The notes under the pieces were generated by a model that saw only the letters and a program-made list of their open reading frames with translations, did no database searches and was not told where the DNA came from. From positions 1-25,413 of the forward strand of contig CAMLCW010000025.1 of NCBI GenBank assembly GCA_946478645.1: a DNA stretch of 25,413 bases, written 5' to 3'. The position numbers were made by a program, and so were the translations under genes. The DNA is from an uncultured Variovorax sp. (lineage in GTDB: Bacteria > Pseudomonadota > Gammaproteobacteria > Burkholderiales > Burkholderiaceae). Positions 15,898-24,445 of this stretch are shown here, piece by piece (the stretch's first letter is position 1; each line of letters begins with the position of its first letter).

Positions 15898-16995
15898 ATG
15901 GCTGCGTCTTCTTCTCCCGAATCCACTGCTGCGCCTGCCGCAATCACGCTCGCCGTCGATTGCATGGGAGGCGACCATGGGCCGCGCGTCACGCTCGCGG
16001 CCTGCCGCGCGTTCCTCGAGCGGCACAGCGAGGCCTCGTTGCTGCTCGTCGGGGCGCCGGCCGCCTTGGCGGGCTTCGCTGCCCATCCGCGCGCGCGCGT
16101 CGTGCCGGCCAGCGAGGTCGTGGGCATGGACGACCCGATCGAGATCGCGCTGCGCAAGAAGAAGGATTCCTCGATGCGCGTGGCGATCCAGCAGGTGAAG
16201 GACGGCGCTGCGCATGCGGCTGTCTCCGCCGGCAATACCGGCGCCCTGATGGCGATCGCGCGCTACCTGCTCAAGACGCTCGACGGCATCGACCGCCCTG
16301 CGATCGCGCCGCAGCTGCCCAACGTCAAGGGCGGCGCGACGACCGTGCTCGACCTGGGCGCCAACGTCGATTGCGACGCCGAGGACCTGCTCCAGTTCGC
16401 CGTGCTCGGCTCGGCGCTGGTGTCGGCGCTCACGGGCAACGAAGCGCCGTCGGTGGGTCTGCTCAATATCGGCGAGGAAGCCATCAAGGGCAGCGAAACG
16501 ATCAAAAAAGCAAGTCAACTGCTTCGAACTGCTGCCAATTCGAAAGATCTCAACTTCTACGGCAACGTGGAAGGCAACGACATTTTCAAGGGCACGACCG
16601 ACATCGTCGTCTGCGACGGCTTCGTCGGAAATGTGGCGCTCAAGGCCAGCGAGGGCGTGGCCTCGATGATCGGGGATTTCATTCGGGTCGAGTTCTCCCG
16701 AAATATCTTCACGAAACTGGCGGCAATTGCGGCCTATCCGGTCCTAAAAGCGTTCAAAAGCCGGTTGGATCATCGTCGCTACAACGGTGCGGCCTTGCTC
16801 GGGCTGCGCGGGCTGGTTTTCAAGAGCCATGGCTCGGCCGACGAAGTGGCTTTCGGCCATGCGCTCGATCGCGCTTATGATGCCGCTCGCAACAACCTGC
16901 TCGATCGCGTGCGGGCCCGCATTGCTCACGCCGCGCCACTGCTCGCGCGCCAGGAGCCCGCGGTGTCTCAGGACGCGACGGCCCTTCACGCTTGA
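15898..16995 (+). CDS. plsX: Phosphate acyltransferase PlsX
   Basis: Peripheral membrane enzyme that turns acyl-ACP into acyl-phosphate, the acyl donor for PlsY in phospholipid synthesis. It has 365 residues. [12 protein letters not shown] (about 18-29) is the family N-terminal signature, followed by [10 protein letters not shown] (110-119), the motif LDLGANVDC and [16 protein letters not shown]. The N-terminus has about 16 extra residues rich in Ser/Ala/Pro. The only start choices are ATG 15898 and the TTG just before it, because an in-frame TAG lies at 15877-15879. No Shine-Dalgarno is present: the upstream bases are the terminator U-tract. The stretch from about 16500 to 16780 is less GC-rich than its neighbours. 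The stop overlaps the fabH start (TGATG). Confidence 0.96.
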   Translation: MAASSSPESTAAPAAITLAVDCMGGDHGPRVTLAACRAFLERHSEASLLLVGAPAALAGFAAHPRARVVPASEVVGMDDPIEIALRKKKDSSMRVAIQQVKDGAAHAAVSAGNTGALMAIARYLLKTLDGIDRPAIAPQLPNVKGGATTVLDLGANVDCDAEDLLQFAVLGSALVSALTGNEAPSVGLLNIGEEAIKGSETIKKASQLLRTAANSKDLNFYGNVEGNDIFKGTTDIVVCDGFVGNVALKASEGVASMIGDFIRVEFSRNIFTKLAAIAAYPVLKAFKSRLDHRRYNGAALLGLRGLVFKSHGSADEVAFGHALDRAYDAARNNLLDRVRARIAHAAPLLARQEPAVSQDATALHA

Positions 16996-17972
16996 TGAGC
17001 ACTTATTCACGCATCACCGGCACCGGCAGCTACCTGCCACCGCGCCGGGTGACCAACGACGACCTCGCCAGTGAGCTGGCGCTGCGCGGCATCGAGACTT
17101 CGAACCAGTGGATCGTCGAGCGCACCGGCATCCACGCGCGCCACTTCGCGGCACCCGAGGTGTCGAGCAGCGATCTCGGGCTCGAAGCGGCCCGCCACGC
17201 CCTCGAGGCGGCAGGCCGCAAGGCGGAGGACGTCGACCTGATCATCGTCGCGACCTCCACGCCGGACATGGTGTTTCCGTCGTCGGCCGCGATCCTCCAG
17301 AACAAGCTCGGCATTGCCGGCTGCCCGGCCTTCGACGTGCAGGCGGTCTGCAGCGGCTTCGTCTACGCACTCACCGTGGCCGACGCCATGATCCGCACCG
17401 GCACGGCGCGCTGCGCGCTGGTGGTGGGCGCCGAGGTGTTCTCGCGCATCCTCGATTTCAACGACCGAACCACCTGCGTGCTGTTCGGCGACGGCGCGGG
17501 CGCGGTGGTGCTCGAGGCCAGCGAGGAGCCCGGCATCCTCGCGAGCGACCTGCATGCGGACGGCAAGCACGTGGGCATCCTGTGTGTGCCCGGCCATGTC
17601 TCGGGCGGCAACGTGCTCGGCACGCCGCTGCTGCACATGGACGGCCAGGCCGTCTTCAAGCTCGCCGTGCGCGTGCTCGAGGACGCCGCCCGCGCCACGC
17701 TCGCGAAAGCCGGCAAGACCGAGGCCGACATCGACTGGCTGATTCCGCACCAGGCCAACATCCGGATCATGGAAGGCACGGCGAAGAAGCTCAAGCTGCC
17801 GCGCGAGAAGCTCGTCGTCACGGTGAACGAGCATGGCAACACGTCGGCCGCCTCGATCCCGCTGGCGCTCGACGAAGCCGTGCGGTCCGGACGGGTGAAG
17901 AAGGGCGACACGTTGATGCTCGAAGGCGTGGGCGGCGGCTTCACCTGGGGCGCGGTTCTACTCAATCTATAG
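16995..17972 (+). CDS. fabH: 3-oxoacyl-ACP synthase III (KAS III)
   Basis: Starts type II fatty acid synthesis by condensing acetyl-CoA with malonyl-ACP. It has 325 residues. The Cys-His-Asn triad is visible: Cys119 in [11 protein letters not shown], His252 in [10 protein letters not shown] and Asn282 in NEHGNTSAA. The C-terminus [13 protein letters not shown] is typical. The ATG overlaps the plsX stop by one base, so translation is probably coupled; a TTG one codon upstream is less likely. It heads the fabH-fabD-fabG run and is the classical site of feedback by long-chain acyl-ACP. Confidence 0.98.
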   Translation: MSTYSRITGTGSYLPPRRVTNDDLASELALRGIETSNQWIVERTGIHARHFAAPEVSSSDLGLEAARHALEAAGRKAEDVDLIIVATSTPDMVFPSSAAILQNKLGIAGCPAFDVQAVCSGFVYALTVADAMIRTGTARCALVVGAEVFSRILDFNDRTTCVLFGDGAGAVVLEASEEPGILASDLHADGKHVGILCVPGHVSGGNVLGTPLLHMDGQAVFKLAVRVLEDAARATLAKAGKTEADIDWLIPHQANIRIMEGTAKKLKLPREKLVVTVNEHGNTSAASIPLALDEAVRSGRVKKGDTLMLEGVGGGFTWGAVLLNL

Positions 17973-17973
17973 C

Positions 17974-17997
17974 GTGCGACCGCGCGCGGTCGAGCAC
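17974..17997 (+). repeat. GC-rich intercistronic hairpin between fabH and fabD
   Basis: CGACCGCG (17977-17984) and CGCGGTCG (17985-17992) are a perfect 16-bp palindrome, flanked by GTGC (17974-17977) and GCAC (17994-17997), which can lengthen the stem with a small bulge. It begins just after the fabH stop. No T-run follows, so it is not an intrinsic terminator; it may be an mRNA stability or processing element. Confidence 0.5.
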
Positions 17998-18026
17998 GGC
18001 GGCGCTCGCATGAGCCATAAAGAACA

Positions 18027-18977
18027 ATGAAATCCTTTGCTTTTGTCTTTCCGGGCCAGGGTTCGCAGGCCGTCGGCATGCTCGACGCCTGGGGTGAGCA
18101 CCCGGCCGTGGCCGAAACCCTGCGCGAGGCGTCCGAAGCGCTCGGCGAAGACGTCGGCGCGCTGATCAAGAACGGTCCCAAGGAAGCGCTGGCGCTCACC
18201 ACCAACACCCAGCCCGTGATGCTCGTGGCCGGGGTCGCTGCCTGGCGTGCCTGGCTCGCGGAAGGCGGCGCGGCCCCCGCGGTGGTCGCGGGCCATTCGC
18301 TCGGCGAGTATTCGGCGCTGGTGGCGGCAGGCGTGCTCACGCTCGCGCAGGCCGCGCCGCTGGTGCGGTTCCGCGCCAAGGCGATGCAGCAGGCCGTCCC
18401 GGTCGGCGCGGGTGCGATGGCGGCCGTCCTTGGCATGGAGGCCGCGAAAGTGATCGCCGGCTGCGCCGAGGCCACTGCGTCCTTCGGCGCGGACAGTACC
18501 GAAGTCGTCGAGGCGGTGAACTTCAACGATCCGATGCAAACGGTGATCGCCGGCAGCAAGGCCGCGGTCGACAAGGCCTGCGAACTGCTCAAGGCCGGCG
18601 GCGCCAAGCGTGCGTTGCTGCTGCCGGTGTCGGCCCCGTTCCATTCGAGCCTGATGAAGCCGGCCGCCGAGGCCCTGCGCGAGAAGCTCAGCACGATCAG
18701 CCTGGCCGCGCCGCAGTTTCCGGTGCTCAACAACATCGACGTGGCGGTGGAAACCGACCTCGACCGCATCCGCGAGGCGCTGGTGCGCCAGGCCGCCGGC
18801 CCGGTGCGGTGGGTCGAGAGCGTGCAGGCCTTGAAACTGCGCGGTGTCGCCGCCATCATCGAGTGCGGGCCCGGCCGGGTGCTGGCCGGTACGGTCAAGC
18901 GCATCGCCCCCGAGCTCGAGGCTGCGTCGGTTTACGACCCGGCAACGCTCGCAGACACCCGTCAACTGCTCGATTGA
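18027..18977 (+). CDS. fabD: Malonyl-CoA:ACP transacylase
   Basis: Transfers malonyl from CoA to ACP to make the chain-extender unit. It has 316 residues. It starts KSFAFVFPGQGSQ, the family N-terminus; the nucleophile is Ser91 in GHSLGEYSAL and the catalytic histidine is His206 in SAPFHSSLM. The 54-bp gap from fabH is the largest between plsX and fabG and holds a hairpin. The ribosome binding site is weak (AAAGAA just upstream). Its TGA overlaps an ATG (18977) that could be an upstream start of fabG. Confidence 0.98.
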   Translation: MKSFAFVFPGQGSQAVGMLDAWGEHPAVAETLREASEALGEDVGALIKNGPKEALALTTNTQPVMLVAGVAAWRAWLAEGGAAPAVVAGHSLGEYSALVAAGVLTLAQAAPLVRFRAKAMQQAVPVGAGAMAAVLGMEAAKVIAGCAEATASFGADSTEVVEAVNFNDPMQTVIAGSKAAVDKACELLKAGGAKRALLLPVSAPFHSSLMKPAAEALREKLSTISLAAPQFPVLNNIDVAVETDLDRIREALVRQAAGPVRWVESVQALKLRGVAAIIECGPGRVLAGTVKRIAPELEAASVYDPATLADTRQLLD

Positions 18978-18994
18978 TGAGCGGCCCGAGGCCC

Positions 18995-19000
18995 GATACT
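18995..19000 (+). promoter_or_regulatory. -10-like hexamer 6 nt before fabG
   Basis: GATACT (18995-19000, four of six to TATAAT) ends 6 nt before the ATG at 19007, with no Shine-Dalgarno between. The spacing is that of a leaderless transcript. No clear -35 is seen. It also supports 19007 over the upstream ATG at 18977 as the fabG start. Confidence 0.3.
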
Positions 19001-19006
19001 CCTTTT

Positions 19007-19750
19007 ATGAGCATTCCAAAATTCGAAGGGCAGGTCGCCCTGGTCACCGGCGCATCGCGCGGCATCGGCGCGGCGATCGCGCTTGAGCTCGCGCAGCGCG
19101 GCCTGAAAGTGGTCGGCACCGGCACCACCAACGAAAGTGCGGCCAAGATCACATCGGCCCTGAGCGCGTTCGACGGCCGCGGCCGTGCGCTCGACGTGAA
19201 CGACGGTGCGGCCGTCGAGGCGCTCATCGACGAGATCGTCAAGGCCTACGGCGCCATCCACGTGCTGGTCAACAACGCCGGCATCACGCGCGACACGCTG
19301 GCCATGCGCCTCAAGGACGACGACTGGGACGCGGTGCTCGACACCAATCTCAAGGCCGTGTTCCGGCTCTCGCGCGCCGTGATCCGTCCGATGATGAAGC
19401 AGCGCTACGGCCGCATCATCAGCATCACGAGCGTGGTGGGCGCGTCGGGCAATGCCGGCCAGGCCAACTATGCGGCCGCCAAGGCGGGCGTTGCCGGCAT
19501 GACCCGCGCGCTCGCGCGCGAACTCGGCAGCCGCAGCATCACGGTCAACTGCGTGGCGCCCGGCTTCATCGAAACCGACATGACGGCCAGCCTGCCCGAG
19601 GCCCAGCAACAGGCGCTGCTGCAGCAGATCCCGCTGGGACACCTGGGCAAGCCGGCCGACATCGCGCATGCGGTGGCCTACCTCGCATCGCCTCAGGCGT
19701 CGTACGTGACGGGGCAGGAACTGCACGTCAACGGCGGCATGCACATGTAG
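19007..19750 (+). CDS. fabG: 3-oxoacyl-ACP reductase
   Basis: NADPH-dependent reduction of 3-ketoacyl-ACP, the first reductive step of each elongation cycle. It has 247 residues, the usual length. It is a short-chain dehydrogenase with TGASRGIG (14-21) for cofactor binding, NNAG (89-92), and the catalytic Asn114, Ser142, Tyr155 and Lys159 (ANYAAAKAG). The C-terminal VTGQELHVNGGMHM is typical. An ATG at 18977, overlapping the fabD stop, would add ten residues (MSGPRPDTPF); these do not match the family, so I start at 19007. Confidence 0.97.
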   Translation: MSIPKFEGQVALVTGASRGIGAAIALELAQRGLKVVGTGTTNESAAKITSALSAFDGRGRALDVNDGAAVEALIDEIVKAYGAIHVLVNNAGITRDTLAMRLKDDDWDAVLDTNLKAVFRLSRAVIRPMMKQRYGRIISITSVVGASGNAGQANYAAAKAGVAGMTRALARELGSRSITVNCVAPGFIETDMTASLPEAQQQALLQQIPLGHLGKPADIAHAVAYLASPQASYVTGQELHVNGGMHM

Positions 19751-19809
19751 CCGAAAGGCGCAATGCTTTCCCGTACCGGACGCGCGGCAAATGCCACAAT
19801 GCGCCCGGC

Positions 19810-20096
<287 letters not shown>

Positions 20097-20187
20097 CTGA
20101 TGCTGCGACGGCGCCCGGCGGCTCTTCTTCACTGAACCGCAGGTGCCGATCGGCAGCTGCTCCACGCTTCCAGAAAGGTTTGCCGGC

Positions 20188-21432
20188 ATGACCAAACGCC
20201 GCGTCGTCGTGACCGGACTCGGTTGCATCGCTCCTGTCGGAAACTCCGCGACCGAATCCTGGGCCAACCTGTTGGCCGGGAAGTCGGGCATCGCGAACAT
20301 CACCGCCTTCGATGCAAGCGCCTTCGCCTGCAAGTTCGCAGGCGAGGTGAAGGGTTTCGACATCACCCAATACATCTCCGAGAAGGAAGCGCGCCACATG
20401 GACCGCTTCATCCATCTCGGCCTTGCCGCGGCCATCCAGGCCGTGCAGGACAGCGGCATCAAGACCGGTGATGCGCTCTCGCCCGAAGAGGCCACGCGCA
20501 TCGGCTGCAACATCGGCTCCGGCATCGGCGGGTTGCCGATGATCGAAGAAACGCACGGCGAGCTCGTCAATCGGGGCCCTCGCCGCGTGTCGCCGTTCTT
20601 CGTGCCGGCCTCGATCATCAACATGATCTCGGGCCACGTCTCCATCAAGTACGGCTTCCAGGGGCCGAACATCGCGGTCGTCACGGCCTGCACCACCGGC
20701 TTGCATGCGATCGGCCTGTCGGCCCGCATGATCGAGTACGGCGATGCCGACGTGATGGTTGCGGGCGGCGCCGAATCGACCGTCTCGCCGCTGGGCATCG
20801 GCGGCTTCGCGGCCGCGCGCGCACTCTCCACGCGCAACGACGATCCGGCCACGGCCTCGCGCCCGTGGGACAAGGACCGCGACGGCTTCGTGCTCGGCGA
20901 GGGCGCCGGGGTGGTCGTGCTCGAGGAGTACGAGCACGCCAAGGCGCGCGGTGCCAAGATCTACGCCGAGGTCTCGGGCTTCGGCATGAGCGCCGACGCG
21001 TACCACATGACGGCACCCAACGTCGACGGGCCGCGGCGCTCGATGTCGATGGCGCTCGCCAACGCAGGCGTCAACGCCGACGAGGTGCAGTATCTCAATG
21101 CGCACGGCACTTCCACGCCGCTGGGCGACCTGAACGAGACCAACGCGATCAAGAACACCTTCGGCGACCATGCCAGGAAGCTGGTCGTGAACTCCACCAA
21201 GTCGATGACCGGCCACCTGCTGGGCGGCGCCGGCGGCATCGAGTCGGTGTTCACGGTGCTCGCGCTGCATCACCAGAAGAGCCCGCCGACCATCAACATC
21301 TTCAACCAGGATCCGGAGTGCGATCTCGACTACTGCGCCAACGAGGCGCGCGATCTGAAGATCGATGTCGCGGTCAAGAACAACTTCGGCTTCGGGGGCA
21401 CCAACGGCACGCTGGTGTTCAAGCGCGTTTGA
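20188..21432 (+). CDS. fabF: 3-oxoacyl-ACP synthase II (KAS II)
   Basis: Elongating condensing enzyme, important for unsaturated chains and for temperature adjustment of membrane lipids in bacteria. It has 414 residues; E. coli FabF has 413. Catalytic residues: Cys168 in TACTTGLHAIG, His306 in NAHGTSTPLGD, Lys338 in NSTKSMTGH and His343. The C-terminal NNFGFGGTNGTLVF motif is present. The start is ATG 20188, with AGAAAGG (20172-20178) as Shine-Dalgarno; 15 in-frame codons upstream are not family-like. It ends the fab cluster, 13 bp before the YgfX-like gene. Confidence 0.98.
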   Translation: MTKRRVVVTGLGCIAPVGNSATESWANLLAGKSGIANITAFDASAFACKFAGEVKGFDITQYISEKEARHMDRFIHLGLAAAIQAVQDSGIKTGDALSPEEATRIGCNIGSGIGGLPMIEETHGELVNRGPRRVSPFFVPASIINMISGHVSIKYGFQGPNIAVVTACTTGLHAIGLSARMIEYGDADVMVAGGAESTVSPLGIGGFAAARALSTRNDDPATASRPWDKDRDGFVLGEGAGVVVLEEYEHAKARGAKIYAEVSGFGMSADAYHMTAPNVDGPRRSMSMALANAGVNADEVQYLNAHGTSTPLGDLNETNAIKNTFGDHARKLVVNSTKSMTGHLLGGAGGIESVFTVLALHHQKSPPTINIFNQDPECDLDYCANEARDLKIDVAVKNNFGFGGTNGTLVFKRV

Positions 21433-21445
21433 GCATCGCTCTTTC

Positions 21446-21928
21446 ATGCACAGCGCGCCGTCGGTGAGCTATCCGGTCGGGCGTTCGCGCGGTGCAGCCC
21501 GGATCCTGATCGCCGCGTGGGCACTGGGTGCATGCTGCGCGGGCGTGTCCTGCTATTTCTTCGATGCCCCGGGCTGGCGCCAGGTGCTCCTGGTGCTGAG
21601 CGTGCTGTTCTCGGGCGGCGCGGCCGCGCTCGCGCTTCGAAGCGACGGTGTGGCCGAACTGCGGTTCGACGGGCGTCACTGGACGCTGGCGGGCGCGCAG
21701 GCCGGCCGGGCCGTTCTCGCAGCGCGCGCCGCCGTGGCGCTCGACCTGCAGTCGCTGCTGCTGATCCGGCTGGCCGAGCCGGGCCGGGCGGTGCGCTGGG
21801 TCTGGGCCGAGCACAGCGCCATGCCCGAGCGCTGGCGCGACCTGCGCCGTGCGGTATATTCGCGCGCCCCGTCGGGCTCGGATGCCGATGAGCCGTGGCG
21901 CGCGACCGCGCCTGCCGATGCGCCCTGA
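21446..21928 (+). CDS. YgfX/CptA-like small membrane protein
   Basis: It has 160 residues. Two closely spaced hydrophobic segments (about 18-38 and 44-64) form a membrane hairpin. The rest is cytosolic: ELRFDGRHWTLAG (70-82), a hydrophobic strand region and WVWAEHSAMPERWRDLRRAV (118-137). This matches the layout of E. coli YgfX (CptA), which has the same two-helix start, a DGxxxW-like strand and a near-identical WRDLRR close to the C-terminus. YgfX has been described as a toxin acting on cytoskeletal proteins, but that role is disputed and its usual neighbour is sdhE. Here it lies between fabF and rpoE with no sdhE. Assignment to the family is by motif reading, moderately sure; function is unknown. 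Confidence 0.65.
   Translation: MHSAPSVSYPVGRSRGAARILIAAWALGACCAGVSCYFFDAPGWRQVLLVLSVLFSGGAAALALRSDGVAELRFDGRHWTLAGAQAGRAVLAARAAVALDLQSLLLIRLAEPGRAVRWVWAEHSAMPERWRDLRRAVYSRAPSGSDADEPWRATAPADAP
21855..21860 (+). promoter_or_regulatory. Weak -10-like box upstream of rpoE
   Basis: TATATT (21855-21860, five of six to TATAAT) lies inside the YgfX-like gene, 77 nt before the rpoE ATG. There is no -35 at proper spacing. I saw no sigma-E type GAACTT-TCTGA pair here either. Recorded as a weak candidate only. Confidence 0.2.
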
Positions 21929-21937
21929 ACCTGCCAG

Positions 21938-22612
21938 ATGACCACTTCCGTGCCACCAGTGCCACCGGACTCGGGCCTGCCTGACGGCGCCGCGGCCGCG
22001 CCGCGCCCCGGGGAGGTCGACCTGCAACTGGTCCAGCGCACCGTGGCCGGCGACCAGAAGGCCTTCGAACTGCTGGTCATCAAGTACCAGCGCCGGATCG
22101 AGCGCCTGATCGGGCGCATGGTGCGCGACGTCGACCTGGTCGAGGACATTGCGCAGGAGACCTTCATCCGGGCCTATCGCGCACTGCACCAGTTTCGCGG
22201 CGACGCGCAGTTCTACACCTGGCTCTACCGCATCGCGGTCAACACCGCCAAGAAGGCGCTGGTCGACATGAAGCGCGACCCGACCATCTCGGAAAGCGCG
22301 CTGCGGCCGTCTTCTGAGGACGACGATGAAACTTACCGTCCGGGAAACGAACCAACCACCGACGAAACCCCCGAATCGGTGCTGGCGGCCAACGAGATCG
22401 CCAGCGTGGTCGAGATGGCCATGGAGGCGCTGCCCGCAGAACTGCGCCAGGCCGTGACCCTGCGCGAGATCGAGGGCATGAGTTACGAAGAGATCGCCGA
22501 GGTCATGGATTGCCCTATCGGCACGGTGCGCTCGCGTATCTTCCGGGCGCGTGAGGCCATTTCGGCCAAGGTCAAGCCATTGCTGGACAACCAGTCCGGC
22601 AAGCGGTGGTAG
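21938..22612 (+). CDS. rpoE: ECF sigma factor RpoE (AlgU/sigma-E)
   Basis: Extracytoplasmic-function sigma factor that redirects RNA polymerase to envelope-stress genes and is held inactive by RseA. It has 224 residues. Sigma region 2 is at about 42-108 (QETFIRAYRALHQFRGDAQ, FYTWLYRIAVNTAKK) and region 4 at about 156-208, with the helix-turn-helix MSYEEIAEVMDCPIGTVRSR, nearly identical to E. coli RpoE. It is about 30 residues longer than E. coli RpoE owing to a Pro/Ala-rich N-terminal tail (1-26), an acidic linker (about 118-147) and a short C-terminal tail. rseA follows within 17 bp, so sigma and anti-sigma factor are coexpressed. Confidence 0.97.
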   Translation: MTTSVPPVPPDSGLPDGAAAAPRPGEVDLQLVQRTVAGDQKAFELLVIKYQRRIERLIGRMVRDVDLVEDIAQETFIRAYRALHQFRGDAQFYTWLYRIAVNTAKKALVDMKRDPTISESALRPSSEDDDETYRPGNEPTTDETPESVLAANEIASVVEMAMEALPAELRQAVTLREIEGMSYEEIAEVMDCPIGTVRSRIFRAREAISAKVKPLLDNQSGKRW

Positions 22613-22629
22613 GTAAGCAGGTGAATGAA

Positions 22630-23280
22630 ATGAATCAGAGCATGACGGTTCGTGAACAAGTGTCCGCACTGGCGGACGGTCATTTGCAGAGCGAGGACCT
22701 GGCGCTGGCGATCGAGGCCGTCTGCGCGCAAGAAGACGCCCGCGGCGCCTGGCAGGCCTACCACCTCGTGGGCGACGTGCTGCGCTCGGGTGTCCATTCG
22801 CCCTGTACCGACACCGATGCCTTCCTCACGCGCTTCCAGCAGCGCCTGGCTGCGGAGCCCGTGGTGGTGCGGCCGGCCGCGGTGCCGGTGGCGCCCGCTT
22901 CGTCGGTGCCGGCAGTCCGGCGCAAGGCGGACGCGGCCAACGAACCGGTGTTCCGCTGGAAACTCGTCGCCGGTGCCGCGTCGCTGATGGCCGTGGCGGC
23001 CATCGGCTGGACCCTGGTCGGCAATGGCGCGGCCGTGCAGGCGCCGGGCGCGCAGCTCGCGTTGACGCAACCGCAGTCGCAGCCACAGTCGCAATCGGGC
23101 ACTGCAGCGGTGCTCGCGCCTTCGCGCGTGCTGGTCGGCAACGGCAACGGCAACGCGCAGGTGATGCTGCGCGATCCGCGACTCGACCAATTGCTCGAGG
23201 CGCATCAGCAGGCCGGCGGCGCTACGCAGATGCCCTCTGGGTTCCTGCGCAATGCGACTTTCGAAGGCCCTTCGCGCTGA
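22630..23280 (+). CDS. rseA: Anti-sigma-E factor RseA (MucA-like)
   Basis: Single-pass inner-membrane protein that binds sigma-E on the cytoplasmic side and is degraded after envelope stress. It has 216 residues. The N-terminal domain REQVSALADGHLQSEDLALA is the RseA/MucA sigma-binding pattern, followed by WQAYHLVGDVLRS. One membrane helix lies at about 111-130. The periplasmic part is low in complexity, with a Gln/Pro/Ser stretch and a C-terminal MLRDPRLDQLLEAHQQ, found in the family and probably contacting RseB. The start at 22630 is chosen for AGGTGA 5 nt upstream; GTG 22621 and ATG 22642 are alternatives. Confidence 0.93.
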   Translation: MNQSMTVREQVSALADGHLQSEDLALAIEAVCAQEDARGAWQAYHLVGDVLRSGVHSPCTDTDAFLTRFQQRLAAEPVVVRPAAVPVAPASSVPAVRRKADAANEPVFRWKLVAGAASLMAVAAIGWTLVGNGAAVQAPGAQLALTQPQSQPQSQSGTAAVLAPSRVLVGNGNGNAQVMLRDPRLDQLLEAHQQAGGATQMPSGFLRNATFEGPSR

Positions 23281-23302
23281 CGTGCGCCGATCGCCACGCT
23301 CG

Positions 23303-24367
23303 ATGACCGTTCCGATGCCTCTCTCCGCTCGCGCGTTCGCGCTGGTGTTCGCTGCCTTCTGCCTGGCCCACGCCGCGGCCGCCCAGACCCGGTCCGGGAC
23401 GACCGAAGCCAAGGGGACGGCAGCGGCGCAGGCCGGCGACGCGCCGCCTGCACTCGGCGTGGTCGAGTGGCTGCAGCGCATGCACTCGGGGGCGCGGCAG
23501 CGCAACTACATCGGCACCTTCGTGGTGTCGGCCGCGGGCGGCGACCTGTCGAGCGCGCGCATCTGGCATGTGCGCGACGGCGAGATGCAGATCGAGCGCA
23601 TCGAGGCCTTGTCGGGGCCGCCGCGCTCGACCTTCAGGCGCAACCAGCACGTCATGACTTTCCTGCCGGAGTCCAAGGTCGTGAAGGTCGAGAAGCGCGA
23701 GAACCTCGATCTGTTCCCCAACCTGCCGGACAAGCCAGATGTGTCGATCGGCGATTTCTACGAGGTCCGGGCGCTCGGCAAGGACCGCGTGGCCGGTTTC
23801 GATGCCGACGTGGTGCAGCTGGTGCCGCACGATGGGCTGCGCTTCGGCTACCGCATCTGGAGCGAGCGCCGCTCCGGGCTGCTCGTGAAGCTCCAGACCG
23901 TCGACAGCGAATCCCGCGTGGTGGAGCAATCGGCTTTCTCGGAGCTGCAGCTCGACGCGCCGATCAAGGCGCAGGCGCTGCTGCAGATGATGTCGAACAC
24001 CAGTGGCTACCGCGTCGAGAAGCTCGAACTCGAACGCAGCAGCGCGCACGACGAGGGCTGGACCCTCAAGGCGCCCGTGGCGGGCTTTCGGCCGCGCAGC
24101 TTCTACCGGCGCCCCGCGGGCGACAAGAGCGCGAATGAACGCACCGTCCAGTGGACCTTTTCCGATGGCCTCGCTTCGGTGTCGCTCTTCATCGAGCGCT
24201 ACGATGAAAAGCGTGCGCCGCGCGATGGCGTGTTGACCATCGGCGCCACCAACGCGATCCGCCGGCGGCTGCCCGAGCCGGCGAGCGACTGGTGGCTCAC
24301 TGCCGTGGGCGAAGTGCCGCAGCAGACGCTCAACGCATTCGCCCAGAGCCTTGCAAGGACGCGCTGA
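23303..24367 (+). CDS. rseB: Sigma-E regulatory protein RseB (MucB)
   Basis: Periplasmic protein that binds RseA and shields it from the site-1 protease, releasing it when lipid or LPS signals bind. It has 354 residues. A signal peptide is clear (SARAFALVFAAFCLAHAAAA, cleavage near residue 27). It is followed by the LolA-like MucB/RseB N-domain, containing WLQRMHSGARQRNYIGTFV and IWHVRDGEMQIERIEAL, and the smaller C-domain with GFRPRSFYRR and WTFSDGLASVSLFIE. ATG 23303 or 23315 both give a good signal peptide; an earlier ATG inside rseA does not. It lies 22 bp after rseA and 97 bp before mucD. Confidence 0.95.
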   Translation: MTVPMPLSARAFALVFAAFCLAHAAAAQTRSGTTEAKGTAAAQAGDAPPALGVVEWLQRMHSGARQRNYIGTFVVSAAGGDLSSARIWHVRDGEMQIERIEALSGPPRSTFRRNQHVMTFLPESKVVKVEKRENLDLFPNLPDKPDVSIGDFYEVRALGKDRVAGFDADVVQLVPHDGLRFGYRIWSERRSGLLVKLQTVDSESRVVEQSAFSELQLDAPIKAQALLQMMSNTSGYRVEKLELERSSAHDEGWTLKAPVAGFRPRSFYRRPAGDKSANERTVQWTFSDGLASVSLFIERYDEKRAPRDGVLTIGATNAIRRRLPEPASDWWLTAVGEVPQQTLNAFAQSLARTR

Positions 24368-24445
24368 AGTGAAACTGCCCTACGGCCGGTGCTGAACCAA
24401 GTTGGCATTGCAGACTCCATAGCTCTTCTACTTTTGGCCGCTCTG

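Noticed and set aside
18977..19006. An upstream ATG for fabG overlapping the fabD stop
   Set aside because: The ten added residues are not family-like; the protein from 19007 has the standard length. It remains possible by coupled translation.
20144..20155. Palindrome TGCCGATCGGCA before fabF
   Set aside because: Only 4 bp would pair around a 4-nt loop, and such GC-rich palindromes are common by chance here.
24369..24394. A possible sigma-E promoter before mucD (TGAAACT ... GCTGA)
   Set aside because: The -35 is shifted relative to GGAACTT, the -10 is poor and the spacer is about 14 bp, so it is not convincing.
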